A DNA stretch of 64,000 bases from Calycina herbarum. Taxonomy: Eukaryota > Ascomycota > Leotiomycetes > Helotiales > Pezizellaceae. The stretch lies in contig LLEY01000084.1 of the NCBI GenBank assembly GCA_001414485.1, positions 209,500 to 273,499 on the forward strand. Reading direction: 5' to 3'. This document shows, in pieces, positions 49,702 to 62,470 of this stretch; within the stretch, counting starts at the first letter, position 1, and each line of letters opens with the position of its first letter. The position numbers were made by a program, and so were the translations under genes. Below the pieces are notes generated by a model. It was given only the letters and a program-made list of their open reading frames with translations, was not told the DNA's origin and did no database searches.

Positions 49702-50751
49702 ATGGCGCCAACCAGAGTCCTCATCACAGGAGTTACCGGTTTCATCGGCGGCTCCATCCTCAACCACCTCCTCACCTCTTCCAACCCCACCACTCAATCC
49801 CTCGTGATATCAGTCTTAGCCCGTGATGATGATCGTGCAAAAGCATACTCAAACCAGAACCTCAAAGTCTACACCATCCACTCCCTCGACGACACAAAGT
49901 CCATCACAAACGCCGCCTCCCAACACGACGTTGTAATCCACACAGCATCCGGCTACCACTCCCCAAGCGCCCACGCCCTCATCAAAGGTCTAGCTCAAAG
50001 AAATACTCAGAACCTCGGAAAGGAAGTATATTACATCCACACCTCCGGAACCTCAAACCTAGCAGATCGCCCAATCAGCAAAACATTCCTCGAAACTCGC
50101 ACCTTTAGCGATAAAGACACAGATATCTACAGCTACCTCCAAATTCGTCAACAACTCGAGTCCTACGGCCAGCGAACCACTGATCTCCTAGTCGTGGAAA
50201 CAGGGAAGCAGGAAAACATATCAACAACTATCATCATGTCCCCCACAATCTACGGGCTCGGTTCAGGCCTCTTCAATAAACTCACCATCCAATATCCCCT
50301 TCAAATGCGTGGGGCTCTAGCCTCGGGAGTGGCAGAGTATGTAGGTTCTGGCGAAGGAGTTTGGGATTTCGTGCATATCCTTGATCTCGCTTCGCTCTAT
50401 GAAATTATTCTTCTTGATTGGGTTGAGGGGAAGAAGAGGGTTCCTGTGGGCGAGCAGGGGTTTGTTTTTAGTGGGACGGGAAGGTTTAGTTGGAAGGAGG
50501 TTGCGGAGAAAATTGCGAGGGTGGGGAAGGAGGCGGGGAGGTTGGAGGAGGGAACGAGGAGTGTGAGTTTGAAGGAAGCTGCGGGGAAGTGGGTTGGTGG
50601 GGATGAGCAGTTGTGTGAGTTGGGGTTTGCGAGTAACTCTAGAACTATTGCGGAGAGGGGGAGGGAGTTGGGCTGGGTGCCGGTGAGGACGAAGGTGGAT
50701 TGGGAAAGGAGTTTTGGGGAGGAGTTTAGCGAGGTTTTGAGGAGGCTGTGA
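49702..50751 (+). CDS. NAD(P)-binding epimerase/reductase-like protein (atypical SDR)
   Basis: A single exon gives 349 aa. The frame is open 14 codons further upstream but has no ATG there; the ATG used lies in a good context (TCAACAATGGCG). The N-terminal Rossmann fold is clear: RVLITGVTGFIGGS at 5-18, followed by SLVISVLARDDDR and the VVIHTASG strand. The middle carries YIHTSGTS and SPTIYGLGSG, as in atypical short-chain dehydrogenases related to NAD-dependent epimerases. A canonical YxxxK catalytic pair is not obvious, so a reductase, epimerase or redox-sensor role cannot be chosen. Codon use shifts from C-rich in the first half to G-rich in the second. Confidence 0.82.
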   Translation: MAPTRVLITGVTGFIGGSILNHLLTSSNPTTQSLVISVLARDDDRAKAYSNQNLKVYTIHSLDDTKSITNAASQHDVVIHTASGYHSPSAHALIKGLAQRNTQNLGKEVYYIHTSGTSNLADRPISKTFLETRTFSDKDTDIYSYLQIRQQLESYGQRTTDLLVVETGKQENISTTIIMSPTIYGLGSGLFNKLTIQYPLQMRGALASGVAEYVGSGEGVWDFVHILDLASLYEIILLDWVEGKKRVPVGEQGFVFSGTGRFSWKEVAEKIARVGKEAGRLEEGTRSVSLKEAAGKWVGGDEQLCELGFASNSRTIAERGRELGWVPVRTKVDWERSFGEEFSEVLRRL

Positions 50752-51054
50752 ATTGATGAGTGCCAATAGTATTGTTAGAGTTGAGTTAACTTGGTACTTT
50801 CTTAGGTAATCGGCAGTTTTCTACAATTGAAATAAATCGATACTCCATCTCAAGCTTTCCAAAGTCAAAAATGTCACTTTGTCACTTTTGTCCGTTCGTC
50901 TTTCCACAGCCAAAGAGAGTACCATTCCAGGACTTAGAATTAGTTTGAGGATTTGAATTCGTAGGCTACTTTCGAGTGAGCGAGTGGGATATTAGGCAGT
51001 GGAAGAAAGCAAGTAGTTCATTGTTCAGTAAATCAAAAATTCCAACCACTCCGC

Positions 51055-54000
51055 TCAAGCTTCAATACAATCTGGATCAAGTACAACTCCTATTTCCCTA
51101 AGTTCCCGAGCGTCCTCGATGCTGACTTTCTCGGTCTCCCTCTCATCAATCTCGTGGATGAAATCCATAAGGAAATCACAAAAGGGCCCCTGAAATGTCT
51201 TTCTCCGTACCTTAGCTTCGGCACAGAGAGAGTCAAGCTTGAGAATGAGCTCCTTTTCTTCGTCTTGAATCTCGATCACCTCGTTGGGGAATCTGCTTTC
51301 GAACCGATGCATATCCACCTCCTCGGGAATTTTACAACAGGTATGTGTGAGTTCCAGCTCGGCGAACAGGAAACTTCGAATTATTTGGTCAAAAGAAATT
51401 TCTGGAATTCTGTGTGGTCCATGAACATTTCTTAATATCCAATCTCCGAAAATTGCCAATGGATACCGAAACGCGAGCAGACATGGATGTCGACCAGGTG
51501 ATACTGACTTTGTGTATTTCTGTGGATTCTTCCATCTGCTTTGACAGGGCTTTGTACATGAATAGTCCATAAAATCTTGGACCCGAGCTTTTCTCCAGAT
51601 GTGTTGTAGTAAGACGCTGAATGGTGTACATGAGTCCTGTGAGCACACACATTGGCAGGCATGCTCAGTCGTTGGGTGGGAGTTGTGAAATAGAAGCCTA
51701 ACATACGGAGCGAATTCGTCAAATATGGAGTCAGAGATCTCTTCAGGATCAGAATAGCAAACTACCCCATGTCCATTTAGGGAGCGCATTTTGAATCTAG
51801 CCCCCCCAGCAACAGCAACAGCTACATAACTGATTTGGCCTACTGGGTCTTTACCAACTCTCTTCATTGGATCCGCGCCTCTTGACAAAAGCCAATGCAC
51901 GATATCTGCATCCATAAAGCTTCCACCGCATACAGCAAGCATAAAGGGCGTTTTCTGTGTATCGTCCGGCAAGTCTATATCTCGAAATCCAGCTTGGTAG
52001 AGTTTCTCCATTTTATTCGATGTGATCAAAGGATGGTGGAAAACAGTATTGTGGTAGCCAGGAACTTTGAGGGCGAACGGAACAGGATATCCTGAATCCT
52101 TAATCAATTGATATACTTCCGCAGCGTTTCCATCTAATAAACCTGGTGATAACTCAACTAGCCGTGAGAAGTCCTGCGGTAGAAGTGTTTTCTTCGCTAG
52201 GTCTGCTAAGCGTGTCCGACGGTTTACTAATGCCTTCAAAAATAAGTCGAAAATTTTCTGCTTCAGAGGAGTCATTATAGCTTCAGACCTCCTATAGCAG
52301 TTTATAATTTCGTCTCGCGTCGGGAAAGGGACACAGCTGTCGGCGGCAAGCAGAAATTGGACAGATTCTAGATCATCCAAGGAAGAGGCGTAGCCGATCG
52401 GGTAATCACCAAAATTGTCTTCGATATCAACTGCTGCCCCCGCAGAAAGAAGTTTTCTAGTTGCGAATCCCCATCCAGCGCCCAAGTGTAAGGGAGTTTG
52501 ACCAAGCTCGTTCCTCTCGTTTATTTTCTCACGATACTTCAACAGAATCTTTTCGAACGGCCTTTCCAACTTAGCGAGAACTGTCTCACACAAGACATTG
52601 CAGCCATAAACTTTATAGCGCTGCCTTAGCGATAGCCAAACTTTAATAATGATGCTTCTGGAATGGACTTACAGTCTATGTATTCTGGCAAATCCCCGAT
52701 AAGTTGAAAAATGGTCGAAGAAGTAAAAGGAAATTCTTCTGGGCTAGTCAAGTTCCAAACTCGTATAGCAGTGGTAGAATCTTCTCGACCCGAGGGAATG
52801 ATGTGTTCCGGCTTTCCTCCAATATTATTTGGCTGAGAGCACTTACCCTAAATCAAATCAGTCAAGCGGACTGAAAGTAATGTCTCAAAATAAAAATTCA
52901 CCTTCTGCCATGGTAGGAAACTGGAAATGACAACGAACTGACAGGTACATTTAGTTGAGCAATACCGAGAAGTAACCTTTTCCGGCTGTTGAATAGTTCG
53001 TGGTCTGTTGCGAAAGCACCGACGTACACACCATACAAGCTTATGATAGCACGCTGAAAGAGTGAGCTAATATCAATATATGGGTGACGGAACCCACTTG
53101 TAAAACTGTTCGTCCATTGTAGTCAATATCGTATGGAGACGCCTCTCCTCCGCTGTAGATTTCTTTGAGTTGCTGCAAACATCTGTCCGTATGAGCTGCA
53201 AAAGCACCGGATAATCCTCTTTGCGAAGCAAAAGTAAAACCGTGGCTCTCTGGAAATAAATCGAAGGCAGGTGAATTGTCTCGAATCATACTTTTCAAAG
53301 TCAAGTTTGGAGATATAGAAAATCCGCCCGCTCCACGTGTCAAGGATACGGAAACTTCGACAACCCTCGACAAAAAGCCGCCTAAGACAGCTCTCATTCC
53401 CACAACGCTTGTATGATGTATGAGGAAGTCATTATTTTGAGGGCAGGTCCTTCGATGACTCTTGGTTGACTTTGTAGTAACTTCAAAGCTTGATGTTACT
53501 CGCCACGAACCCCCTGATTTGTATACATCTTTACAAGTGCATCTTGTGTTCCAATTCCATTCCGGGTGGTTGGTATGTCTGGAAGGGGGGGTTGGGTCAA
53601 ATTCTTTAATATCTCGAAGCGCTTCCTGCAATAGACCTGGTTTGCTAATATATTGAACTTGTAGCTGTTTCATTCGCTGTTCCTAATGAGGGTTAGTAAT
53701 GACATTTAAAATGAAGTTTGGCTGCAGTACCTCCAGACCAGTGTGAATAAGTGGCAGCAACATTAGAAGTGGCTCATATCTTTGAAGCTGGCGTTCCACA
53801 TTTGCCACATTTTCCTTAACGGTTTGAGTTTCCGAAATTATTGTGCTGGTATGGCCGTGGATAACTGGCAAAGCTTGTGAAGTTTGTTCTGACGTTCCCC
53901 GTAGTAACTGCAATTTCCGATCTATCCTAGTGATGTCTTGTTTGGTAGTAGCAACATCCGCCAATATTGCGGAGGCTTTCTGATCCAACGACCCTAAAGA

Positions 54001-54497
54001 ATCATTGTTGTTCAAAAGTCAGCAGATTCGAATTTAGAAGATGGACACAATTTATGGGAAACTTACATTCCCAGAGTCCCTATAGCCAGTCCCAGAGTAG
54101 TTTCGAGGGAAGTGACAGAGTCCTTGATTTGCTTCAATGTTTTCTCCCTAAATGGAAATTGTGCTCGCAAAACCATGGACTTCAAAGACTTTTGATCACC
54201 AGGTGGTTGAATTTCCCCAAATGCTTCCAGATTTTCTTCCAAACGTTCAAGGTCACTCTCACATGCTTTTATGGAAAGCGCTACCTGTTCTACCAAGTCT
54301 GCTGGGAAACCGTGTTTGTCGATGCAGAGTCGAAGACTTCTCATTGTGCCGGAGACTCGTTCCAGGTACTGGCATAAGGCTGCAATCTCGTCAGGGCAAT
54401 CTTTCCACCATCCATAGTATCCTATGAGGCCCTGGCATATGGTGATTCCAAAGGATAGAATCCCAGCCATCCCCGCGGTGATTGACAGAGGATCCAT
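51055..54497 (-). CDS. Fungal N-terminal-domain / ankyrin-repeat protein; frame clash at first intron
   Basis: Six exons are proposed: 54497-54067, 53993-53731, 53682-53094, 53053-52902, 52847-52673 and 52610-51055. The start MDPLSITAGMAGILSFG is the typical N-terminal domain of fungal STAND/NLR-like and ankyrin proteins. A coiled coil follows in exon 2 (ATTKQDITRIDRKLQLL). Ankyrin-type repeats lie in the last exon (GQTPLHLGAGWG, and TPFMLAVCGG before VHWLLSRGADP). No NACHT or other NTPase domain is visible. Exon 1 ends in phase 2, but the coding frame of exon 2 needs phase 1, with no other usable donor or acceptor seen. All later joins agree. It is either a one-base frameshift (pseudogene or sequencing error) or unusual splicing. 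The 40-bp intron after 53094 is also short. Confidence 0.6.
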
Positions 54498-55332
54498 TGT
54501 TTCTTTCTCGATACTGTGCAAGATCTTAATGAAAACTTCGTGATTATTGTGTTGGAAGGAAAAGCATTTGGGTGTTCACTCAAGAGACCACAAGGCTGTG
54601 TTTGTGGAACAAGCAGTGGTACAGCAGCATACAGCCCAAAAATATGCCCAATGTAATATTGACGAATCAAGACTCAGTGTCCCTTCACGCACAGCATTCA
54701 TGTGCAGCCTAGCCTTGTGTCACTACTAGATTGGAAGGATTGCCGACCATACTGCAGCTAGGATTGGCCCGATTTAGAGGGCGACCATTGGCCGAAGCTA
54801 CACCAAAATACGGAAGCGGGGTTCAAAAAAGAAAGCAAGGGCAATTGTAATTACAGCAGAGTTAAATGAATGGTACAGCCTACATAATTTTTTCTGAAGA
54901 GAGAAAAAATCCCTCTCCAGTTTTGGACTAGACCCCCGAAGATGTAAAGATCTCCAATTGGTAGTCAGAGTAGTTTACTGCGCAAGTAGGTTGTTCCTAA
55001 ATGTTCCCCTAGTTGCTCTTTGTGGCAGCCTCAAAGCGTTCCCCCTCCCTTCGCTTATGGTGATTTAAAGTACGGTCCGTTTGAAATAAGTGCCAGTGGG
55101 AGCAGTATTCCCATTCAAACATACCAGAAGAACACGAGGTATCAAAGCAAAGAAACCCATCTTTTTTGGTGTGGCAAATCATAGCCAGATTAGTACTCGG
55201 TCAACAGGGGTAGGTGGTAACCATGTGCCCGCATTCAAGTGCTACTGCAATGCCAACTCTTGAATTAAGTTAAATGGGAATACACACCTACAACTTTTGT
55301 GTGAGAAGCCGAAAAAGCATTTTCAATTGACA
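54498..55332. promoter_or_regulatory. Divergent intergenic region
   Basis: It holds promoters of the ankyrin gene (left) and the transporter gene (right). Short frames have no coding character and no repeats were noticed. Confidence 0.5.
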
Positions 55333-57241
55333 ATGGTCATCTCAAACCTAATCGTGCCAGAAGCTTCAGACGCAATACTAGAAGCGTTTCCCACCACTCA
55401 ACCACAAGAAACAATCGATCAAATAACTCCCACTCAGCCACCAACGACTAATATTCCAGCATCCGAGCAACTCAATCTAGAGAACTCATCCCCAATCCAA
55501 AACAAATGGCAAAAACTCTTAATCCTCCTCTCCCTTTTCGTTCGTTCCCCCCTCCACCACCATTCAACCTTACTTCCTCGCTTACAAGACTACCATCTAG
55601 CTCTGCCTCTTCCTAGCCGCCCTAGACTTCACAATCGCCACAACCGCTCTACCTACCGTAACCTCAGCATTCCATTCTTCAACAGGTTACACCTGGATCG
55701 GCTCATCCTATCTCCTCGCCAGCGCAGCCTCAACTCCCATCTGGGGAAAACTCTCCGATATCTTCGGTCGTAAACACATTCTTCTTCTCGTGATAGTGAT
55801 TTTTGCTGTCGGGAGCGTGGTATGTGCTTCAGCAAAGAGTATGGAGATATTGTTGGTTGGGAGATGCGTGCAAGGTGCGGCTGCTGGGGGTGTGATTTGT
55901 TTGGTTAATGTTTGTATTAGTGATTTGTTTTGCTTGAGGTATGGTCGCCGTTTTAACTTATACAAGTGTCCTGATGAGATTTTGGAGTTTACTGACTGGT
56001 GTATAACAGAGACCGTGGTTTTTACCTTGGTTTAACGGGTGTAGTATGGGGTCTAGCCAGTGGAACTGGACCTCTCCTCGGAGGTGCCTTGACAGAGTAT
56101 GTTTCCTGGAGATGGAACTGGTGGATTAACCTCCCCTGTTGCTGCCTCTCATTTCTAGTTTTGTGTTTCAGTCTTCCTAACCACCGCTCAAACACAAATC
56201 TTTGGAAGGCACTTTGGAAGATTGATTGGCTGGGGATTCTTGCAGTCCTAGGTTTAAGTATCATGACACTTCTCGGTCTGAACTTCGGAGGTGTCTTCGC
56301 GCCTTGGAGCTCGCCTAAAGTCCTTTGTCTTATAACCTTTGGGATTCTCGTTGGTTTCGTTTTCTTACTTTATGAGGCGAAGCTGGCGAAAGACCCATTG
56401 ATCCCGATGAGAATCTTGTACCGACTTTCCAACAATGCTTCCCTGTTGGTATGTTTCACCCATGGCTTTGTGAGTACATCCATCTCTATCGCTTTTCTCC
56501 AAATTAATCGACATGCACCAGGTCAACGTCTCCTCGTGGTATTTTCTACCCCTATACTTCCAAGCCAGTCGTTCCTTCACCCCCTTCCGTTCTGGACTCC
56601 TCCTCATCCCCATAACCGTAGTCCAAGCACTCACAGGTGTCGTCGCCGGCTACACAATTCGTCGTACCGGAACTTACATCTACCTAATATACACCGGCAT
56701 GTTCCTCTCTACCCTCGGATTTTCCCTCTTCATCCTCCTCTCGCCTAGCACTCCCCTCTCCCTCATAATAACCTTCGAGGTCCTCGCCGGAATAGGCATC
56801 GGACTAGTTTTTCAACCCCCTCTCATTGCTTTACAATCTTCCGTATCCAACTCAGACCTAGCAGTTGCAACATCCCTATTCGGATTCATTCGCAGTCTAT
56901 CAACATCAACATCAATAGTAATAGGCGGCATCGTTTTCCAAAACGGAATGCAAACACATAACAAGAACCTCTTGATGACCCCCGCGAATCTAACCCCTTC
57001 TCAAGCCGATCTATTTTCCGGGACCAAGGCCGCTGCGAATGTAAATATAATCAAGGGCCTGACGACGTTGCAGCAAGAAATTGTCAAGAAGGTGTATTCG
57101 GAGAGTTTGAGTAGGATGTGGATTTTATATGCTTGTGTTGCTAGCCTTGGGTTAGTGCTGAGTTTTGGTATTGAGAGGAAGAGGATGGGGGAAATAGTAG
57201 ATGAGGAGAAAGAGAAAGAGAGGGGAATATCAAGGGGTTGA
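55333..57241 (+). CDS. MFS transporter, DHA2 (14-TM) drug:H+ antiporter type
   Basis: Four exons, 55333-55539, 55601-55938, 56010-56469 and 56522-57241, give 574 aa. Upstream codons to 55297 lack an ATG. About 65 hydrophilic residues precede the first membrane helix. Family motifs are present: LDFTIATTALPT in TM1, motif A GKLSDIFGRKH between TM2 and TM3, RCVQGAAAGG in TM4 and the antiporter motif C GLASGTGPLLGGAL in TM5. The length and helix count suit DHA2 proteins, which export drugs, toxins or siderophores from the plasma membrane; the cargo is unknown. No biosynthetic gene adjoins it. The C-terminal tail is Glu/Lys-rich. Confidence 0.9.
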
Positions 57242-58707
57242 TTCTTTTTGTAGGGGGGGGGCTCTCCCAGGACGGAAAAAACGTCCGATTCTCGCCCTCT
57301 TAAATGAGGCTTTCTCTTCGCGACTTTGACATACCATATAACAACAGCGCATTTAAAATAATTAAGAACTTACACAATTTTGGATAAGTCAATACAGACT
57401 GCGTCTAGATTTTTTATAAATTTTTCTCAGTAGCGTGGAGTCTAGAACTTATCTTTCAGTACAAGGTGTCTAGAGTGGAAAAACGGTCTCGGTAGAGGGC
57501 CCTCTCTCTCTGCCGGGACGGGAAAATGTCCGAACTTATACAGCTCACCAAAAGACCAACAGAACTTCTATAAGTGACAAGAAAAATATACAAAAAAATA
57601 CAGGACAAGTCTATGACAGCCAATGAACCCTAGAACGGAAGCCCACATATTTTACATGTCATGTCATGTTTCAATTTCAGCGTTACTTCAAAGTCATATG
57701 AGAATCAGCGATTTAACTCCGGGGGCATACGCTTCCAAAAATTCGACTACTTGGACAGTGCTGCACGCTTTAATGCCCTGTAATGGTGCCCTGAATGCTT
57801 CGGATAGCCAGCCCAGCCCAACCTCCCACCTGCCCTCTCCCCGTAAAAACCCTCAAGCTTCAGGGGTAGGTGAGCCGAGAGGCAGGCTTCCAAGCCTTGA
57901 CTTACAGAGCGTCCGCGCGAGATTTTTCAGGACACCTTTACAGGGCATTGCAGCGTACTGCCCTGTAGTCTTCCCCGTAGCTCGCTATGCTCCTACCCCT
58001 CCTTCGCTGCAACCAAAACACACATCACACTCTAAGCATTCATTCACAAAATACGATGACAAGCCAAAACTTCACGAAGACATCATGTAGGTAGGGTATC
58101 AACTCTCTCATATTCTGTCCAGAATTTATTTCCCCCTTTCCTATTTCGCTCCTCCTTTCTTCGTGTGTTCGCTTGTCTGGGTATTTATTTGGCTTCACAT
58201 ACATATGTGTGCCTGTGTACGTGATAGTACAATCCCCCTCCTCATCCGATCCAACCTCTTCCCACCCCCATTTCCTTCCCCTCTTCCAGATCTGAAAAAT
58301 CAAAAACACCACCCCAACCACCCCAAAACCATCCAATGCAAATGTACAAAAAGAAAAATCAAATGAAATGACTAGTCGCTGGCTCTGAAAAGAGCAGTAA
58401 AAAATAGGAGACATGCTGAAAAAAAATGCTATGCTATGCATCATATACGTGTCATACGTGCCGCTCTGTGTGTATGCAGAAATGTGGTATCAAAGTAAAA
58501 AACCTGTAAGCGAGAAAATTAAAAAAGGGAAATAGAGGAAATAAGATGAAGACTGGTACATATCCCGTATACATGCCCAGTCCATCTCCTCCTCGCTTGT
58601 TCGTAATTCGTGACATTCTTCCACTAAGGAAGGAAAAATAAAAAGTAAAGGAGTGACTGCGAAATTGACAATGAGCGTTTAACAGACCCAGCAGCAAGCA
58701 CAAGTAC
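57242..58707. other. 1.5-kb intergenic region between 3' ends
   Basis: Two similar short hairpin-forming motifs lie at 57270-57288 and 57515-57533 (GGACGG...GTCCGA). A 155-codon plus frame (57623-58090) has no recognisable family, no intron and uneven composition, so I do not accept it as a gene. Around 58,150-58,360 the DNA is strongly pyrimidine-rich on the plus strand, probably the 3' end of the following gene. Confidence 0.5.
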
Positions 58708-61700
58708 TCAAGCTCGGATTCTCTGTGGAGTCCCGGTCATCCCGTGAGAAGTGACATCGAACTCCCACCCCTCAAGAGCCATCATCCCATTGGTGCTATT
58801 CTTTCTAGAATGCATGTTCATCACAATCTGCTCTTGGTGCTGAGAAGTATTGGCATCTGGTTGTGCGTAGTACTCCTCATACGATTGGTGAGAATAGTAA
58901 TCCTCCTGGGTATCAGGATAATATTGCCCTTCATTGTGTTGAGGGTAAAATTCTCCTTCATCTTGAGGGTAGTATTCGTGTTGCGATGGATACGGGTTTT
59001 CGTTGCCATACGTGTGGTGATAAGAAGCTAGTGTTTGCTGTTGCCACTGAGGAGAATAATTTCGATGAATGCCTGTGGAGTGGCCCGTCCATGGTTCATA
59101 CTGAGGTTGCTGTAGTTTATTCCAACCCCCAGAATTACCCCAACCTTGCTGATGGACCTCATTACTAGGTCGTGCACTGCTGGCTCTGGGTATGCTCATC
59201 CCTTGGCTCATCCTTTCACGCTGAGCATCTATGGAAGGCCTCGTACTGCCTGGTCTGGAGCCAAGTTCCATACTCTTCCTCGTCGTCAATGCCTCCCCTG
59301 CCGATTTCCTTCTCTCAGCCCAGAAACTTTTTTGTGCAGCCCACTGATCGTGCGTCTCTTTTTCTACTGCTGCTTCAACTGCAGGCTGTGGTGCTTGTCT
59401 CTCGGGTGGAGAAGGTAACGCGCTGGGTGCAGGATGGTTGTTTGGCTGAGAACGTGGACGAGGTTGCATCTTGTGCTGAGTCTGCATAGAAACCGGTGGC
59501 TTTCTCTGTTTCATATCCCGAGCAGAAATTGGGATTCCATCTCCCTGTGGGTTTGATACAGGAGCTTGAAGCACCTGTGGAGGATTGAGTCTCCATGATC
59601 CCCTATTGGCATGCGATTGTGGCGGGAATTTATCTCTTGAAGCTACACGTGAATGGCTAGGAGATGATTTCCCAGAAGCAAAAGGATTACCTGCTTTAAT
59701 CGAGCCGTAAGAGTGTTTATTTTGGAGAACCGTCGAAGCCTGAGATTGTTCGGAAATATTACGATTTCGTTGGAAGCGGGCTGCTGCGTCAGATTCAAAT
59801 TGCTCGGTTAAAGATTTGGCTCTGACAGCTGCCCCTGAACTTGATGGTCTCGTCGAAACAGCCGCCACATCATATGGAGATTTGCCGAGTGAGGATGATA
59901 TCGTTTCGAAAGAAGTGACATGGGCTTCGAACTCTTCTTCCCGTTGTTCCGCAGTTTTTGGTGCAACACTCGGTTCTCTTGAGCGAGCTTTCAAAGACTT
60001 TCTTCGAACGTCAAAGGTCTTCCAAAACGGCACTGAACTTGAAGTTGGTTGTATCGTGGCTCTGCGGTTGGTTTCTGGTCTAGATTCCTTCTTGGGTTCT
60101 GGCTTTCGGGGAGGAACCTCTGATATGGGAGAAGGAACAGCTGGCAACTTTCCTTGAAGTCGCGCAAAATTAATCTCTTCTCGAACTTCAGCACTCCCAA
60201 CAGAGAATATCGTTCCCAAAGTCTCCTTGCTGGAAGATTTACGCAAACCAGAAAATGTATTAGGAAAAGAAGCGACGGGAAATCCACCGACACGTTCCTC
60301 AAGCTTTCTTTCCGCATCTTTCGAAACAGGAGGAATGCTGAAATCATTGCTGGGCATAGCTTGAACAGTGTAAATTGGTGCTGAATGAGCTGGCTGCATT
60401 GATTGTGGGCGTTTCTGCATCTTGTTTCCACGCTGTGAATCTTTGCGTCCTCTCGATAGATCACCCGAAGGGCTGTTTTTCAACTGAGGTTGTTGCACAG
60501 CCGGGGTAGGCAAACTCTGCTGGCGTTTGTGCTTCTGTTTAGCCAAATTTTCCATGCGAGTCTCAGTCTTTGGTGGTACATTCGGTCCGCGAGCGTCTGG
60601 TGTTTTAGCTGAAGTATTAGAGTTCTTGGAAGGTACTGCAGGCTGTTGTCGTTGAGGGGTGACCGGAGCTGGTGCTGGTGATGTTGATTGAGTATTACGA
60701 CTAGATTCTGATACATTTCGAGATACTGAGTTTCTTTGTGGGAGAGATGGCAATGAACGCTCGGTGCTTAATGTGTTTTCTGATGACGAAGAAATAGAAT
60801 ACGTGCTAGACGCAACTCTCGATACTGGATCTCTCGATATCAACATTTGGGGATCTTTTGCTGGAACCATGGGCGCGTTCTCCTTTTTGTTGAAAGATCT
60901 CAGGGATATATTGGAACTATATCCACTGTCTGCTTTAGCCAAAGGTTTAGGAGGAAGACGTTCCTTGGGAGCTTTCGAAGCCAATGGACTGTCAGTACTG
61001 CCATATCCAGAATCATACGATCTCGCGCCCATTCGGTCTATTTCTGCTGCTTCTGGTGGCGGGGTACCAGGTTCGGGTTCGAATAGATCATCCTCCATAG
61101 CAGTATGTTTACTAGTAACTTGAAATGCAGATGAAAGTGGCGAAGCATCGAAAGAAAATGGCGTTAATAATAAATCATCGATGTATTCCTGGGCCAATTC
61201 CAGAGACTTGGTAGGTGAATGTTTACTTCTAAAATCGAATAAAGCAAGTGAGGGATCAAGTAATGGCAATTGAGTCTCGATTTTCAAAGGCTCCTTTTCC
61301 GGTTTTTGCACTTGTCGCAAGGGCGATGCTGGTCTAACAGTCACCCAGGGAGACTTGACAGTATCGGCTGGAACGAGTGTATTGCTTCTTTGGCTGAGAC
61401 GAGGGTGGTGAGTCTCCCTGAACTCGCCACCCTCTGTCAAATAATCATTATCGCCATTTGCAGTTAGTGGCCTGGTTCTGTCACTTGGCGTAGGGCTAGC
61501 AGCTCCATTGGTGATTCTGAGTGAGCCCAGTTTGAAAACTCCAATATGACCATAATCTTGAGAATTTGGGGTTTGCACACGTTGACCGGGGGTACTGCAC
61601 GGTATAGGCGGTGTAAGCGCGGCGAAATCAAGCAGAGGGGAGCTATTCGATTTGGCTTGATGATAGGAAAGACCCTGAAGCTTTTCCGAGGATTTTAATT

Positions 61701-62470
61701 GAGAGGGCAATGATTGACGAGAATCATTTCCGACAACAGGTTTTCTCGTTACAATTCCCGGCTGGAGTAATGATCGTCGCCGGATTGGCCCATAATTTGT
61801 TATATCCGAATTCGTTCTGCTGGGGATATGATGATTCGATGATTGCACATCCTCCTCCTGATCGTATACTGAATATCTTCCTCCTGATTGCCTCCTCGCA
61901 AAATCAAACTCGACTTGCTCGGGTTGAGCTGAATGGACTTCTGCCACCAAGGAGAGTCGCGGATTGCGCGTTGGATACGGAACATGCTGCAAAGATGCGC
62001 GGCCATTGAAAGCTGGTCTAATTCTACGGTCAATTGGGATCTCTAAATCGTGAGGATTGATTGACTTGCCTTTGTGTTTGGAAGCCCTGCGTCGAATTTG
62101 AATAGTTCGAGTTGGAAGTGACTGAATATCTTCGTACTGGCAACTCGACTGGAGCTGGGGCGACTTGCTCTGTAGGTACGAAAGGGTCGTACAAGGGAGT
62201 CCGACTCTTTGCTTGCGAGCTTCTCGATCTGAATAAGTTTCTCTTCCTTCGTCGTGGCTCCGGGCCGTCTTCTACAGGCGCAGGTTCCTCTGCACCTGGA
62301 TCTGAATCTGGAAATAAACTGTATTTTGATTTTGACGGATTTTGGGACTGAGAGTTTTGTCGACTGGGCGCTTTCGGAGCGACTTGGTTCAACAAGTTGC
62401 TGGTAGAATTCGTCCTAGGCTTCGACAGCCTATTGGGACCCTTCCGAGGGACTGATTGTTCGTTGCCCAT
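58708..62470 (-). CDS. Large disordered Ser/Pro/Gln-rich protein with N-myristoylation-type start
   Basis: Two exons, 62470-62070 and 62023-58708, give 1238 aa. The start ATG yields MGNEQSVPRKG, fitting the MGxxxS pattern of N-myristoylated proteins. The open frame upstream has only a GTG start. The 46-bp intron uses a GCAAGT donor (GC-AG type): the join restores QTQRIRPAFNGRASLQ and no GT donor keeps the frame. The protein is almost all low complexity, rich in Ser, Pro, Arg and Gln. A short block FGVFKLGSLRITNG-like (near GHIGVFKLGSLRI), a Tyr/Gln-rich repeat stretch (EFYPQHNEGQYYPDTQEDYY) and a compact C-terminus (MMALEGWEFDVTSHG) stand out. Membrane-attached scaffolding is an inference; the function is unknown. 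Confidence 0.78.

Noticed and set aside
55333..57241. Secondary-metabolite cluster around the MFS transporter and the LaeA-like methyltransferase
   Set aside because: No backbone synthase, P450 or pathway regulator is in the window, and the two genes are 7 kb apart with unrelated genes between them.
57623..58090. 155-codon plus frame between transporter and MGNEQS gene
   Set aside because: There is no domain, no homology I can recall and no supporting signals; length alone is not enough.
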